The notes under the pieces were generated by a model. The model saw only the letters and a list, made by a program, of their open reading frames with translations. It did no database searches and was not told where the DNA came from. Below are positions 45,513-58,377 of a stretch of 64,000 nt of DNA, in pieces. The stretch spans positions 1 through 64,000 of the forward strand of contig NW_005434672.1 in NCBI RefSeq assembly GCF_000315625.1. Direction: 5' to 3'. Each line of letters opens with the position of its first letter. The first letter of the stretch is position 1. Position numbers and translations under genes: made by a program. Origin of the DNA: Guillardia theta CCMP2712. Taxonomy: Eukaryota; Cryptophyceae; Pyrenomonadales; Geminigeraceae.

Positions 45513-46855
45513 TTATCCAAGGGCGTTCACGCAATGGAGATCCTTGAAGGCCTCCTGTTAAAGGAAACATCAGGGAACTAAGAGGCACAAGATTGCGTCT
45601 TACCCCGAGGCGCTCCACAGCGGACTCCTCAGCCTTGCGCAGCCAAACACGGGGATCGTAGAACTTCTTGTTGGGCTTGTCAGCTCCCTCAGGATTTCCA
45701 ATCTGGCCCTGCAAGTAATCGTGCTTCTCCTTCTCAAACTTGCGGATTCCGTCCCAGCAGGCCCACTGGTCTAAGAGTGAGACAAGCATCGTTTCAGCAA
45801 TACCACTTCACCTGAATGTCGGTATCGATGTTCATCTTGATGACTCCATGATTCACAGCAGTGTCAATCTTGTCCTTCTCGGATCCCGATCCACCGTGGA
45901 ACACAAAGTTGACAGGCTTGTCCTCCTTGCACTTCAACTGCTCCTTGATATACTTCTGGGCGTTGCCAAGAATGTCGGGCCTGAGCTGAACGTTTCCAGG
46001 CTTGTACACACCGTGGACGTTACCGAAGGCGGCAGCGATAGTGAACATGGAGTTGGGGACGGCAGCAAGGGCCTTGTACACCTGCCACACCTCATCTGGC
46101 TGGGAGTAGAGGGAGGCGTTGTCCACATTCTCGTTGTTCACACCGTCCTCCTCTCCACCAGTGATACCGAGCTCCATCTCCAACAAGCAGTTAATCTTAG
46201 CCATACGGTTCATGTACTTGACACACAGATCAATGTTTTCCTGGAGAGGCTCCTCAGACAAATCGATCATGTGGGAGCTGAAGAGAGGCTCTCCGTGCTC
46301 CTTGAAGTACTTCTCGTCAGCGTCCAACATGCCATCGAACCAGGGAAGAAGCTTCTTCGCGCAGTGATCAGAGTGGAGAACCACGGGGACGCCATAGTGC
46401 TCGGCCATCAAGCGGACATGGTGAGCACCCTGTTTGTGATAAATTCAGCAAAATCTGAAGCAAATCTACCACACGACAAATACCGCAATGGATCCAAGGA
46501 CGCAAGCCTTCAAGGTCTCCTTGGGGTTGTCGAGGGCCTTTCCGGCGTAGAACTGAGCTCCTCCGTTGGAGAACTGGATCATAACAGGGCAGTTGTACTT
46601 CTTGGCAGCCTCCAAGACCTGGTTGACGCTGCTAGAGGAAACACAGTTGACTGCGGGGATGGCGAATCCCTTGTCCTTGGCGGTCTGAAGGAGATCCTTG
46701 AGGGCCTGACCAGTGACAACTCCAGGCTTCACAGAGTCTGGGAGGTTGGGGAAGTGCTTGCCGCCTCCTCTCATGCGGAGAGTTGGGGCATGTAGAAGAG
46801 TCGCTGCATCAACGGCGGCGAACGCGACAGCCGCACAGAGGATGGCTCGTAGCAT
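45513..46855 (-). CDS. FBA2: Class II fructose-bisphosphate aldolase with targeting leader
   Basis: Exons 46855-46484, 46429-45812, 45765-45604 and 45554-45513 join in phase to give 397 residues. The enzyme cleaves fructose-1,6-bisphosphate to glyceraldehyde-3-phosphate and dihydroxyacetone phosphate using zinc. It is the long class IIA type: PAVNCVSSSSVNQVLEAA, LHSDHCAKK (zinc His), EMELGITGGEEDG, NVHGVYKPGNV (His), VFHGGSGS (His and phosphate loop), MNIDTDIQWACWDG and the C-terminal YDPRVWLRKAEESAVERL. The leader (MLRAILCAAVAFAAVDAATL) is followed by LRMRGGG (residues 26-32). Class II aldolase in chromalveolate plastids is known; unlike the plastid leaders at 44 and 61 kb, this one lacks a Phe at the cleavage site, so the compartment is uncertain. 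Confidence 0.92.
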
Positions 46856-46984
46856 GGCGGTCGATGGCCTCAGGCGTAGGGTCCTTGGGGTTATAGAGGA
46901 GGCCTCCGGTCCGCCATCAACCCCTGAAATCGTCTCAATGTTTAGCCAATATGTCAATTCACGTACCAATTTATTCACTTAATG

Positions 46985-47700
46985 ACGTGTCATCACTGAA
47001 GGATTTGGGGTGGTCGGGTTGAAGGGTATCACTTTGGACCCCCGCCGGGAACTTTAGTTGACCCGACGAAGCGCCCCAGGGACAGAAGGTTGACCCTGGG
47101 TATCAGTCCTCTGCAGATCCTTTTTTTTAATTCGATACCCCGCAGAATTCGTGAAAGGATGGGCACCAAGGCCCGATGGGTGTAGGGCAGGGTTGAAGCC
47201 CGCAGAGGAGCGCGACCCCTATGAAACTTGAAACGTTTTCGTCGGGGGTTAGGGGTGGGTGACAGATCTCAACATGGGGGTGGTGATAAGCACTGGATGG
47301 TGGTACGGTAGTCATTTGGTCGTATGGGTGGGTCAATTAGCTAGGTTTGGTAGGGTACTAAAGGGGTTTCAAGGGAGAATTAAGGGGTGTGGATACAACC
47401 ACTTGCCAAGGTGGGTAGTTCCTAAGGGACTCATCTCTTGGCGTGGATGATTGGATGGGGGACCAATCGTCTGAATGTGAAGCAGCAGGCATGGTGAAAT
47501 TTACTTATTGCAAGACATAGAAACGTTTCAATCTATGAAGGTAGAAAAGAATACCCCCCCTCAGATACATCGAGAATTAGGAGTCGCTGGGGTGGGGTGT
47601 TTAAACGGCAAAGAATCTTCGGCGTAGAAGGAACCACCCTACCCTCCTCTCACACAGGCAAGAAGAAGACACCCCCTTACACCTTGTAGATTTTCCAAGT
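46985..47700. other. Intergenic DNA with G-rich GGGT blocks
   Basis: Contains repeated G/C-rich words such as ggggttaggggtgggtg and gggtagg without any supported gene. Open frames are short and lack start context. Confidence 0.5.
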
Positions 47701-47959
47701 TGAATGATAGTGAAATTTATAAGAGGTACAATCCCCTCGTCACAGGAAGTACCCCACACCTATTCAAGAAGTATCTCCTCAATCTCTGTCACGGGTAGGG
47801 TACATCTAAAACGAAAGGACCGGTGCAACCTCTCCATGGGCAGATTCTCCTGGGGTGGGGTCCTGTATGGAACCGACCAGGGGTGGCCGTCAGCTACACC
47901 CACAGGATGCCTTGTGCTTCCGTTGCCTGGAAGTTGTGGCCGTTTATTCACGGTTGATT

Positions 47960-48322
47960 TAAAACTATTGAGTCCCGGAAGGAGTCCGGCGCCGCGCCGG
48001 GCCGGGCCGACGCTTCGCCGGGCGCGGCGAGTGACTCCGGGCCGACGCCAGCGGCCTGGGCGACCGGGCGCAGCGACGGTCCGACGCCTCGGAGTCACCG
48101 CCGAGGTCGTCGGGGCCCCCCGCCGGCCCGAGTCAAGTTTCCGACGCCGGGCCAAGTTCACCCGTGGGGGGGGGGGGCGCCGCAGCCTCGTTGGGCCGGG
48201 GGGGCGGCTGGCGCGGCGGACTCGGACTCCCGGAGTTACTCAGTTACCCGAGTGACGCCGTCACTGTGCCATGCCTCGGGCACACGGAGCGCCTGAGTGA
48301 CCCGGCCGGCCGGCCCGGCGAA
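47960..48322. other. GC-rich low-complexity island 7
   Basis: Dense cgccgg/ggcccg/gagtgac words with a nine-G run at about 48167. It grades into the tandem array that follows. ORFs here (Arg/Gly/Ala-rich) are compositional. Confidence 0.75.
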
Positions 48323-48914
48323 ATGGCCCGGCCCGGCCCGAAGGCGGGGGCCCGGCGGAGTCCGTCGGCGGTAAAAACTAGCAGCTTCAAACTACTATCA
48401 TTATATATATCAACTACCCGCCTTGTCATATGGCGAGTCAAAACGGCCAACGGCCTGTCACCGGGCGTGTGCCAAATGATGAAAGAACTTGGTCGCAGAA
48501 CTTCGGAAAGTGTGAACTCAGTTGCAGTGACTCATGATGGCCCGGCCCGAAGGCGGGGGCCCGGCTTCCCGGCGTCGGCGGTACGGTAAAAACAGCTTCA
48601 AACTAGTACGGTCGCCTTGTCAGATGGCGAGTCAAAACGGCCAACGGCCTGTCACCGGGCGTGTGCCAAATGATGAAAGAACTTGGTCGCAGAACTTCGG
48701 AAAGTGTGAACTCAGTTGCAGTGACTCATGATGGCCCGGCGGCCCGAAGGCGGGGGCCCGGGCCGGCTTCCGTCGGCGACGGTAAAAACAGCGTCAAACT
48801 AGCCGCCTTGTCAGATGGCGAGTCAAAACGGCCAACGGCCTGTCACGGCGTGTGCCAAAATGATGAAAGAACTTGGTCGCAGAAAGTGTGAACTCAGTTG
48901 CAGTGACCTCATGA
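48323..48914. repeat. Three tandem copies of a 184-214 bp unit
   Basis: Units at 48323-48536, 48537-48730 and 48731-48914. Each starts ATGGCCCGGC, has a GC-rich head, then gtaaaaacagc, cagatggcgagtcaaaacgg, gtgtgccaaatgatgaaaga and ends at gcagtgactcatg. The first copy has about 20 extra bases (tcattatatatatcaactac). The array ends 100 bp before the ATG of the ankyrin-FN3 gene and may contain its promoter. Confidence 0.9.
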
Positions 48915-49013
48915 AAAGGATGATGAGGCCAACAAGACAAGCAAGTGAAGTGTGAAGACAACAAGAACAACTTCCTCTCTTGTACCTTGCTCCCTCCTCC
49001 CGTCATCTCAGTC

Positions 49014-52000
49014 ATGCCCACGGTAGGCGAGCAATATCCAACAGGAGCCACACACGATCTGTCCGGTTGGAAACATGCAAAGGAGAAGAAAGTGGTTCCA
49101 GATGCCAAACCAGTGCTGCAGGAGGTGAACGAGGCTGAATGGCAACACACGATGATGTTCCTAAGATCGGGCAGCCATGGCAAGAAAGAGGAGGAGAAGC
49201 AGCTGGAAATCAAGGGGTCATGGAAGTCCATCCACGACTATGCCCGGGACAACGACGGCAAGCGCCTTGCAGACGCTGTGGAAGGAAGAAACGGCGCGAT
49301 CCTTTCCTCCATAGACGCCCAGACAGACACGGGATGGAGTGCACTGCACGTGGCGGCCATGCACAAAAGCGCGCTAGCAACGGCGTCAGCCATCGAGCTG
49401 CGGGGAGATATCTTCCTGCAGGACTGCACCGGGCGATCGCCCCTGCATGACGCCGCGGCAAACAATGCAGTCGAGGTCTTGTCGCATCTCGTCGCTAAGG
49501 CGAAGAGAGGAAACCTTCAGGCTCGGGACAAGCTTGGTAACACCCCCCTGCATGCAGCTGCGAGAGCAGGGGCGTGGGATGCTTGCAGGTATCTGCTCGC
49601 TGCAGGAGCAGACAGCAAGGTAGCCAACGCAAGAGGACACACTCCACAAGACAGCGCGACCACTCCGAAATTTGCAGCAGCCAACGAGATCGTGGTAAGG
49701 GGAGAGAAGACTATAAGAAGAGGAGTAACGGGGTTAACAGACGTCGTCACTGCAGATCTTTCAGACTTTCAATCGCCGACAGGTTCCCCTGCAGTACATC
49801 CCTCTAGTAGTTCGAGCTGATGTCCTCCTTTCAGACTCGGCCGAGGTTAGCTCGCATGCTCTGCAGCATGAAGCCGACCTTTGGCACTTACCCCATGAAG
49901 TTGGAACATCACATTCAGCTATCTTTGAATTTCGATCTGAACTTTCAAATGGGTAGTTGCATGCCGTGATGGTCATGCAGCGCTGAGTCAGAACTTGTTT
50001 CCTCTCAGGCCCCAACACGTGCATGGCAAACGCAAAGTGGGATGAGACTTTGCGATCGCCACAGCACATGGGCAAGTATGGGTTACGGGGGAACGAAGAC
50101 AAAGTCAAGCTCCAGCAATGTGTAAGAACTTAGCGCTGTTGTGACTTGCCTGCTTGCCTGTGAGCTTCGATGGTCCTCTCTTGACTGCTGCTAAAGGTTG
50201 TTGTCTCAAGAAATCAGTTTCCTTCCCTCGCAGAGATGGGATTGAAGAATTCTACACCCCAACAGCGCCGACGAGTCATCAAGGAGACCTTTGGCTCGGA
50301 TGGTGAAAATAATGCAACTCTGGATGCAAACTCCGTGAAAATGCTGTTGAAAACATGCAAGATCGAGGTATGAGAGCTAGTCGCTTGTGAGAGCGAGCCT
50401 GGCCGAAGCTGTTCGCTCATGACGAGACTCAAAAACCAGGTCGATGACATGTCAAGAAAATTTGCGTCAATGGTGTGGAACAAAGTTTGGTCAGAGAAAA
50501 AGAATCAGGTGCTGCAGATGTTTGCATCTCATTTGCTACCCCCAACATCATCTCCTTCACCATCACATGCTACTCTTTTCTTCGTCATCTCCACCTTTAC
50601 TCGATTTCAAAGTTAGAATCATGCACCTTTTTTGGTTTCGTCTGGCACAGCACATTTGATAGTTGCATTCATATGTATTGACAATTGTTGCTCGCTATTC
50701 TGACATGTCTGTCTCTGATCTCTCTTCTGACATGCCTCTTCTTTTCTGTCGTCGATGCATCAGGTCCCTTCGCTAGACTTCGCACCAGACGCGCGAGAGA
50801 TGTAAGCGAATCGCCAGTCTGATGCGTTTCTGACCATGCTTTCGAAGGGAATGGCGAAATGCGCTAGTCAGATTTGAACTGCTTACATAAAATAGCTGGT
50901 TGTTTTGACATGGGATCCAGCTTGATTGCATCGAAGATTTGCACTTTCTGGATTGCAACTGGGCCATAAAGATGCAAGAAGAGGAAGGCAGTGAAGGTCA
51001 GAAACGTTTCTGATCAGGGGTGAAGCAGTAATGCTCTAATCAGGCAGAAATCGTTTGAGTTATCCTCGCTTCGAGCTTGCTGCGCCCGCACTCAAACAAG
51101 TTTTCTCCTGTGTTTCTTCATATCTCACCTGAGCATTCCTCCTTCAGTTCATCATGTTGAGAAAGCATGGTGAAGAACCTCCGGCAGGTAAACCTGTATC
51201 CTCTTCATTCATGGTTTGATATGTCGCTCGTACAAGACATCTCTGCCATTCCCCTCTGGGAGCTCGGTTTGACAGACATCGAGGTATCTTGAAGATGATG
51301 TTGCTGCTGCGAGCTTGACTCTTGTTGTTGAGGATCTTCTTGACCACTTGGAGCTCCGCGATCTTGATGAGAACAAGTACATGAACATGTTCCCGACGAG
51401 TCTTGACCTGCGTCAAGTTCGATTGAAGGTGTTGTGACCTGTCTCGTGCTCCCTCACAAACATCACTGTCATTCTCTCTTGTCTTTTCGTGCTTCTCCTC
51501 AGCAGCTGCATCATTTTCTTTGTTTCAACCCAGTCGATCGTGATGGTCAATAGCACTTTCCATATGAGAAGGGCGAAGACGATGTGATGATAGTGACAGG
51601 CGATGGACGGACAGTACAGAGACATTCAACAATTCATGACTGACGTCCTCAAGGTTTGAAAGTTTTGTGATCAGTGCTTGTCCTGTTGCGCTTGGCATCA
51701 GCGATATCCTGTTGCTGCTATTGACAACAAATTCTCTATTCAGGTTGGTTTTGAGAGAATGGCGTTTGAGTGGGAAGTACGAAGTGACTGCAGGGAGACG
51801 TATGAGGTGAGCAGAAGAAATGACTGACATGTTTAATTTCTCCATGTGACTTCTGACATGTATTCGTGTGTTTGATTTCTCTTGTTCTTTCTATACAACT
51901 TCATGCAAAGTGGTGCACTTCTGATCTATCTCTTTCCCACCCTTGTGAAACACCACACACTTTGAGTTGTTCATTCAATCATCTCAAACAGCAATATCAT

Positions 52001-55000
52001 CATAGCTGCTGCACCATCTGAATTGTTGAGCTTCCACCTTTCAGGCGTCTTTCAAGTTTTGCTCTTCCGTCGTTCATTACATGGTATGATAACCCTGCAA
52101 GCATGATTGAACTCACTCCCCTTCTCTCGCAAGATTCACAAGCATGATCACCTACAAAAAGTCTTCACAGCAGCGTTTGACGCGGAGGAGCAGGTGAAGA
52201 GAGCGTTTTCATCGTCATGTTTTCTCATCTCATCATCTTCAGGCTGTCAAAGACACCATCATGCTGCAGGTGGAAGGAGAAACCATTGTCCTCAAACCTC
52301 GTTGACCTCGTGTCTCCCTCGTCCTTGCCCTGATTTCTTCCTTGGTCTTCATCTCCTCCTCTGAAACGATTCTCTCCCTTCGTCTCCCCCCCCCTCCCCT
52401 TCTTCCCTTCCCTCCACTTTCTTCCCCCTCCTCCCTCCTCCTCCTCTCTCCCCTCCTCCCTCCTCTTCCTCCCTCCTCCTCCTCTCTCCTGTCTTGCCCG
52501 CAGGCGGAGGAAGGGCTCAAGGCTCTCGTCGGCTCGCAGCTGCGGCCTGGCAAGAAGCTCGAGGCCTTCACTGAAAGAGCTGCCAAGAGTCCTGGGCTAA
52601 TCGACCAGCTCATACAGGTGAGAGAAGGATAGGAAAGAGAACGCGAGAGAGGAAGGGAGGAGGAGGAGGAGGAGGAGAAGAAGAAAAGGTAAGTCAGGCA
52701 GAGGAGGAGGAACAGGAAGAAGCAGGAGAGGTAATGATGCTGGTGCTGGTATTGGAGGAAGAGGACTGCACACACTGAAGAGGAACTGAGAGGAATGAAG
52801 AGGAGGATGTAAGTGTGGGTACGGTGCTGCAGGCGGGGGAGCGATGGAACATCGAAGAGCAGGAGCTGGGAGAGCTTGAGGTTTACGCTGCTGCAATCGG
52901 AGACCGAGCATACACTATGATCCCTGTAACTGTTCTTCTCCTCGTCCTCCTCGTCCTCTTCATGTTCGACCATCACTTGGCTGACCTGCTCTTGCCATTC
53001 TCGCGCTTCTTTCTTTTCCGCTTTCCTGTCCAGTCCTGTCCTGTCCTGTTCTCTGCCTCCTCTCCCTTGCTCTCCCCTTTCTCCCTCCTCTCCCTCTGTC
53101 GTCACCCCCTCCCTGAATTGCCTTCAGAGCGATGAAGCTGATCCTTCGAGCCCGAAAGTTCGCGGGCCCATGCTCATCCCCTCCAAGATTGAAGCGCTTC
53201 GAGTGCAGGTGACCTCCCTTCTCTCTTTCTTCCCTCTCCACCTCTCCATCTCCTCCTGTTCCTCTCCCGCTCTCTCCTCTCTCCTTTCTTCCTCTCTCAT
53301 CCTCTCCTCTCTCCTCATCTCTCCTCTCCTCCTCCGCATCTCTCCTCTCCTCCTCCTCATCTCTCCTCTCCTCCTCCTCATCTCTCCTCTCCTCCTCCAC
53401 CTCCTCTTTCCTCCTCTCTCCTCCTCTCTCCTCCTTTCCTCCTCTTCTAGCCGCCCCTTCTCTTGTTCTCTCTCACTCTTCGTTCAGGACCTGATCCTTG
53501 TCCTTCGATCCGTGGCTGCTGGTCGGACTTGCCGTCTCAACTTTCAAGAAGGAACGATCGAGTAATCTCCTCCTTACCATTTCTGCTTTCTCCCTGCTTC
53601 TCTCACTCCGTCTTCACGTCCTCCCCCCGTCGACTGATTAAAGAAGCAGCAGCGTTGAATCAGCAGCGAGCTCCGACTTGCAGGAGCTGCTGCTGGCAGC
53701 CCGAGGACAGCGCCTGCTGCTCTTTCAGCACCTGATGCCTGACGGGAGGAAGCGAACGGAGTGGCAGGAGGCGCTGAGCGAGCTCTATGTCCTTGTGCAG
53801 GTGAAGGAGCTCAAAGTTTGGAGGAGAGGAGGGGAGGAGGAGAGGAGGGGAGGAGGAGAGGAGGAGAGGGTGAGTTCTTGAAAGGAGGAGAGGAGGAGAG
53901 GAGGAGAGGAGGAGAGGAGGAGAGGAGGAGAGGAGAGGAGGAGAGGAGAGGAGGAGAGGAGGAGGGGAGGGGAGGAGGAGGAGCAGAGTCAAGAGGACTG
54001 AAGACTGAGGGTGGAGAGAGAAGGAGGTTGTTGGAAGGAGCAGGAAAGAGTACAGGAGAGAGACAGTAGGAGGAAGACTGTAGAAGTTCAGATGAACCTC
54101 TGAAATCATGACAAGGAGGGGAGGGGGGATGTTGGAGAGTGCGAGGAGGAGGAGGAGGAGGAGGAGGAGGAGGAAGTGGCCTTTGAAGACGCTGGCAGAT
54201 GAAAGACTCTAAGAGATTGTTCATGAGCAACGTTGACTTCGATAGATACGGTAGAATCAAGAAGGTTGTCTTGTCGTTCTTTTCCATCAACGTCTTCTGA
54301 ATTTCTCCTGCTCTTGCCCTCATCTTTCTCTTCCTCGATTTCATCATCCTCCTCCTCCTCCTTTCTGACGTTTCAGTCGCCTGTCGCTCCTCCTGTCTTT
54401 GAGGAGCCTCTGAGCATTCGAGTGCCAAGCAAGCACAAAAATTTCGATCGCAGGTGACTTCCCTCGTACCAGCATCCTTTCTTCTCCTCGCTCTTTCCTT
54501 CTACTGCCATCTCCCTCTCCCTCTTTCTGTCCTTCTGGTTCCCTCTCCTCCTCTTCCTCTTCCTCCTCCTTCTGTTCCCCCTCCTCCCTCTCCTCCTTCA
54601 TCCTCTTTCATCCTCCTTCTTCCTCTTCCTTCTCTCGCCTCTCAGACCTCTCAGGGATCGTGCGACTTCTCGGGTGGCTGGAGGGGAGGAGCGACTTCTT
54701 GCTCCAGCTGGCGTCGCTTCATGGCCAAGGGACATGTCAAAGATCGAGGAGAAAATCACGCAAGAACTCTATCCTATAATAGATGGCATGCAGCTAGACG
54801 TGTTTCTCATCGTTCTGAATGCGTTGCTAAGGTCTGTCTTGTCTTGTCTTGTCTTGTCTTGTCTTGTCTTGTCTTGTCTTGTCTTGTCTTGTCTTGTCTT
54901 GTCTTGTCTTGTCTTGTCTTGTCTTGTCTTGTCTTGTCTTGTCTTGTCTTGTCTTGTCTTGTCTTGTCACGAACTCTCTTCTGCTTCTTCGCTCAAAGCT

Positions 55001-58000
55001 AACGGGCCAGCAGTGAAAGGAGTGGGAGGGACGCCATGAAGTCGATCTGCGACGCGAGAGGACGAGACTTCGGGGGGCAGGTCAGCCAGCAAGGCTTTTG
55101 TCACCTCTGTGAGCCTTCAGCAGGAGCCCGAGCTGCTTCCTCCTGCCATGCCTGCTCGGCTCTGGATGGAGGAGGAGGGTCGGATCGGCGTCGGGCTGCG
55201 AGCTCTAGCATGGATCAAGCTCTGTTGGACCCCCTCGAACTTCCTCGGTAAGAGCCCAGCTGGCATTGAGCTGCACCCTGCTGGTCACCACCTGCTGACG
55301 TCATCACAGGCGGGTGGAGTAGCGTGACAGACCGGAGGAAGAGTTTGCGGCCCATGAGCGCTCCGAGCATGGAGTATGAGCTTAAGATCCAGCCCCTCCC
55401 CTTCCCCAAGCCCTTCGAGGTCCTCTCATCCCTACGACAACCCCAGCTGTGACCCAGCTCGCAGGGATGTCACTGCAGGTGTGACGACCACTCTTCCTTC
55501 CTTCTGCAGACTACTGGGGTTGAGAAGAAACCAGGTCCAGCAGCCCCTAGCGGCTTCGATTTGACCCTGGAGCAGGTGCCAGCGGGTCGGTCAAGATGGA
55601 GACTGTCAACGTCTGTCTTGTTGGCAACTTTGCGGGGAGTCTGACGGCTGACCAGCTCACGAAGTGCGCGAAGCTAATCCAGAACCTCCAGCCGGCGCAC
55701 CAGTACGAGGTCAAAATCCGCTCCTTCATCAGGCGACCCAAGAGCGGCGAGAAGGTCTGAGCTGAGAAATCTTCCGCCCCTGCTCCTCCCCCCCCTTTGC
55801 AGCTGGACTTCTTCCATTCTGCCCTCCAACTGCTCTCGTCTTTGATCGCTTCTCAGCTTCATGGGACTTGGAGTGAGGGCGTCAAGCTCAGCACCCGCCC
55901 AGCTCCTCCCGCCGCCCCGTCCAACCTGCGATGCTCGAGAGTGACTGAGGAGGTGGCGGAGCTGCAGTGGGAGGAGCCGCGGCTGAAGCACGGAGCTGAT
56001 CTCATCGACTTCGAGGTCTGTCTGCTGGCTGCCAGCTGGTCTAATCCCGTTGTCCTGGTGTCTCGCGGTGTCAACTAGTTTGCGGCCTCCTGTGACTCTT
56101 GAGCCGAGCAGGTGGTGTACAGAGTGATTTCGATCGAAGACAACCCGATCCCAGCTCGGGGTGAGCTGGAAGGATCGAGCTTCATGAAGCGCCTGCAGGT
56201 TCTTGTCACCACCTCCTGCTCTCCTCTCTCCCCCGCAGTGACTCCCCAGCAGCAAACCTACCAAGACGCGAAGCTCTGGTCGAGCAGCAGCAGGAAGGGC
56301 TCGATGTGGTCGGAGGCCTTCGTCCTCGGCCCCTTCCTCCCTTCCTCGGAGATTCAGTGCAAAGTTCGCGCCAGGAGCTCCAGCGGGTGGGGAGAGTTCA
56401 CCGAGACCCTCTGCTTCATCACTAGCGACGCTCTTCCTAGTCCTCCGCTGAATGTCAGCATGGAAGCGACGGCAGCGGAGAGGGAGGAAGAGGGCAGGCG
56501 CTCGCGACCGCTCGTGAGCTGCAGGATACGCTGGTCCCCTCCTGCGTTCCTGCACTGCCGCTCGGGGATCAGCAAGTATGAGGTAGCAAGAGGAGAGAGC
56601 AGGAGAGGGAAGGGGAGGTGGGGAGAGGAGAATGAGGGGGGAGGGGAAGAGGAGCGGGGAGAGGAGAATGAAGGGGGAGGGGAAGAGGAGCGGGGAGAGG
56701 AAGGGAGCAGGTCTGAGAAGCAGCTGCAGGTCAAAGTTTGTGAGCGCTACAAGAATCGATGCGAGGAGGAGTCAAGCTCCCTGCAGACCCGCGAGTGGGT
56801 GCACGAGATTCAGCTCCAGCCTCCTCCGCAGGACCAGGAGAACTCTCTTCCCCCTCCCCCTCCCCCTCCTCTTCCTCGCGACTACGAGTTCGAGGAGCTG
56901 TTCCGTACCCAATGCATGACCCAAGAGGAGAGAAACGCTTTGGCGTTGGCAGAAGCGAACGAGGAGGAGGAGGAGGAGAAGGGGAAACAAACGGATGACA
57001 GCAAGTGTGAAGCTTCGTCCCCGATTTCCAGAGGTTTCAAAGGAGCTGAGGGGGAGCAACAGCTGCTACTCGAAGGGTTCAAACCTGGTTCAAAGATTAC
57101 TGCGAAAGTTCGATGCTTCAATGTGGTAATGCTCCCTCTCTCTCCCTCTCCCCCTCCGCCCCCCCCTCCTCCCTCTCTCTCTCCCCCCCGCCCCCCTCTC
57201 TCCCCCTCTCCCTCTCCCTCCCCCACACCCCCCCTCTCTCTCCCTCTGTCCCTGTCTCCCTGTCTCTTCGTTGTTCACATGAATGCAGGTAGGAGCCAGC
57301 GACTGGTCGGAGGAGGTGGAGGTTTACCTTGCGTCATCCTTTCCTGCTCCTCCTCTCAATGTTCGCGCCATGGCTCCAACTTTCAATACTCTGGTGGTGG
57401 GTTGGGATGTGCCTCGGACAGACCATGGCAGCTCCATCACCTTCTATGAGGTCTCTTTCTCCTGCTCGCGTCCTCCTCCTGATCCCGCTCCTCCCGCTCC
57501 TGCTCCTTCCTATCCTGCTCTCTTCGGTACATCGTTTCCTGCTTTCCCCTTCTCTGCCTCCCCTCCTCCTTCACTTCTCCTCCTAGTGGCCTTGGCGTCA
57601 TCTCAGCTCGGCTCTCATACCTCCTGGTCAGGTTTGCCTCCTCCTAGACGGTCGGCAAGTGATCAAACGTGTCAACGGACGCATCAACGGCGTCAAGATC
57701 GCAGGGCTCGCGACATCTCGACAGATCACAGAGGTCTTCTTTCCCTGCTTCCTCCTCCTCTGCTTCTTCCTCCTTTTTCCTCCTCCTCTGCTTCTTCCTC
57801 CTTTTTCCTCCTCCTCTGCTTCTTCCTCCTTTTCCTCCTCCTCTGCTTCTTCCTCCTTTTCCCTCCTCCTCTGCTTCTTCCTCCTTTTTCCTCCTCCGAT
57901 GCCTTCTCCCCTCTTCCTTACTTCCATCACCAGTCCTCCTCCCTCCTCTTCTTGTATCCTCCTCTTCTTGTATCCTGCTTGTCTCCTCTCCTTGTTCCTT

Positions 58001-58122
58001 CTCGTTCCTCACACGGACTTGCGCAGCTTGTGGTCTACAGCATTAATGCTGTCGGCATTTCGCTTCCCAGTCATCCACCCCTCTCCCTCACTCTCCCCCC
58101 TGTTCCTAAATCTGCTTCCTGA
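49014..58122 (+). CDS. Large ankyrin-repeat / coiled-coil / fibronectin type III protein
   Basis: Starts at ATG 49014. Exon 1 (to about 49694) carries three to four ankyrin repeats (TGWSALHVAAMHK, TGRSPLHDAAANNAVEVL, LGNTPLHAAARAGAWDACRYL). At least 25 short exons follow, most in phase 0 with AG/GT borders: e.g. MLCSMKPTFGTYPMKLEHH (49860), QQRRRVIKETFGSDG (50250), TSRYLEDDVAAASLTL (51282), AVKDTIMLQ (52243) joined to AEEGLKALVGSQLRPGKKL (52504), ELQELLLAARGQRLLLFQHL (53668). From about 55100 come FN3-type domains (PSNLRCSRVTEEVAELQW; LNVRAMAPTFNTLVVGWDVP; LVVYSINAVG) to the stop at 58120-58122. Joining 49-52 kb to 52.5-58 kb rests on exon phase alone. Ankyrin plus FN3 is the layout of ANKFN1-type proteins. 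Several exon joins are unresolved. Confidence 0.6.
54836..54965. repeat. (GTCTT)26 pentanucleotide repeat
   Basis: 130 bp of perfect GTCTT units in an intron of the ankyrin-FN3 gene; the donor of that intron is the first GTCTG. ORFs reading Leu-Ser-Cys-Val across it are artefacts. Confidence 0.97.
56600..56705. repeat. About 39-bp purine repeat inside FN3 gene
   Basis: Two to three copies of a unit reading GEENEGGGEEER in the open frame between FN3 domains; it may be an acidic linker or an intron. Confidence 0.7.
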
Positions 58123-58377
58123 TCCTCCCTGACGCTCCAACTCCCTCCCTCACGCCTTGATGCTCCTGCTCCTGCTCCTGCTCCTGTTCCTGTTCCGTCC
58201 TGAAATTCTCAAATCCCGTCTCTTATCGCACATGTCAACTATGTTTCATTCTTCGAGTGATTAAAGGAAAAACATATCCCAGCTTGTGACATCTCCGGAA
58301 GCATTCTGTCGCTTCAGCAAATCCCCACCCCCTCGCAAACAGCAGCGCTGCCTTCTGCTATCTGAAACCTGCTCCTC

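Noticed and set aside
45740-46795. 351-codon plus-strand ORF
   Set aside because: It is the antisense of aldolase exons 1-2, whose minus-strand translation matches the enzyme throughout.
54674-55039. Long Leu-Ser-Cys-Val repeat ORF
   Set aside because: Its second half is the (GTCTT)26 intronic repeat. Only the first part (to about 54833) is taken as exon.
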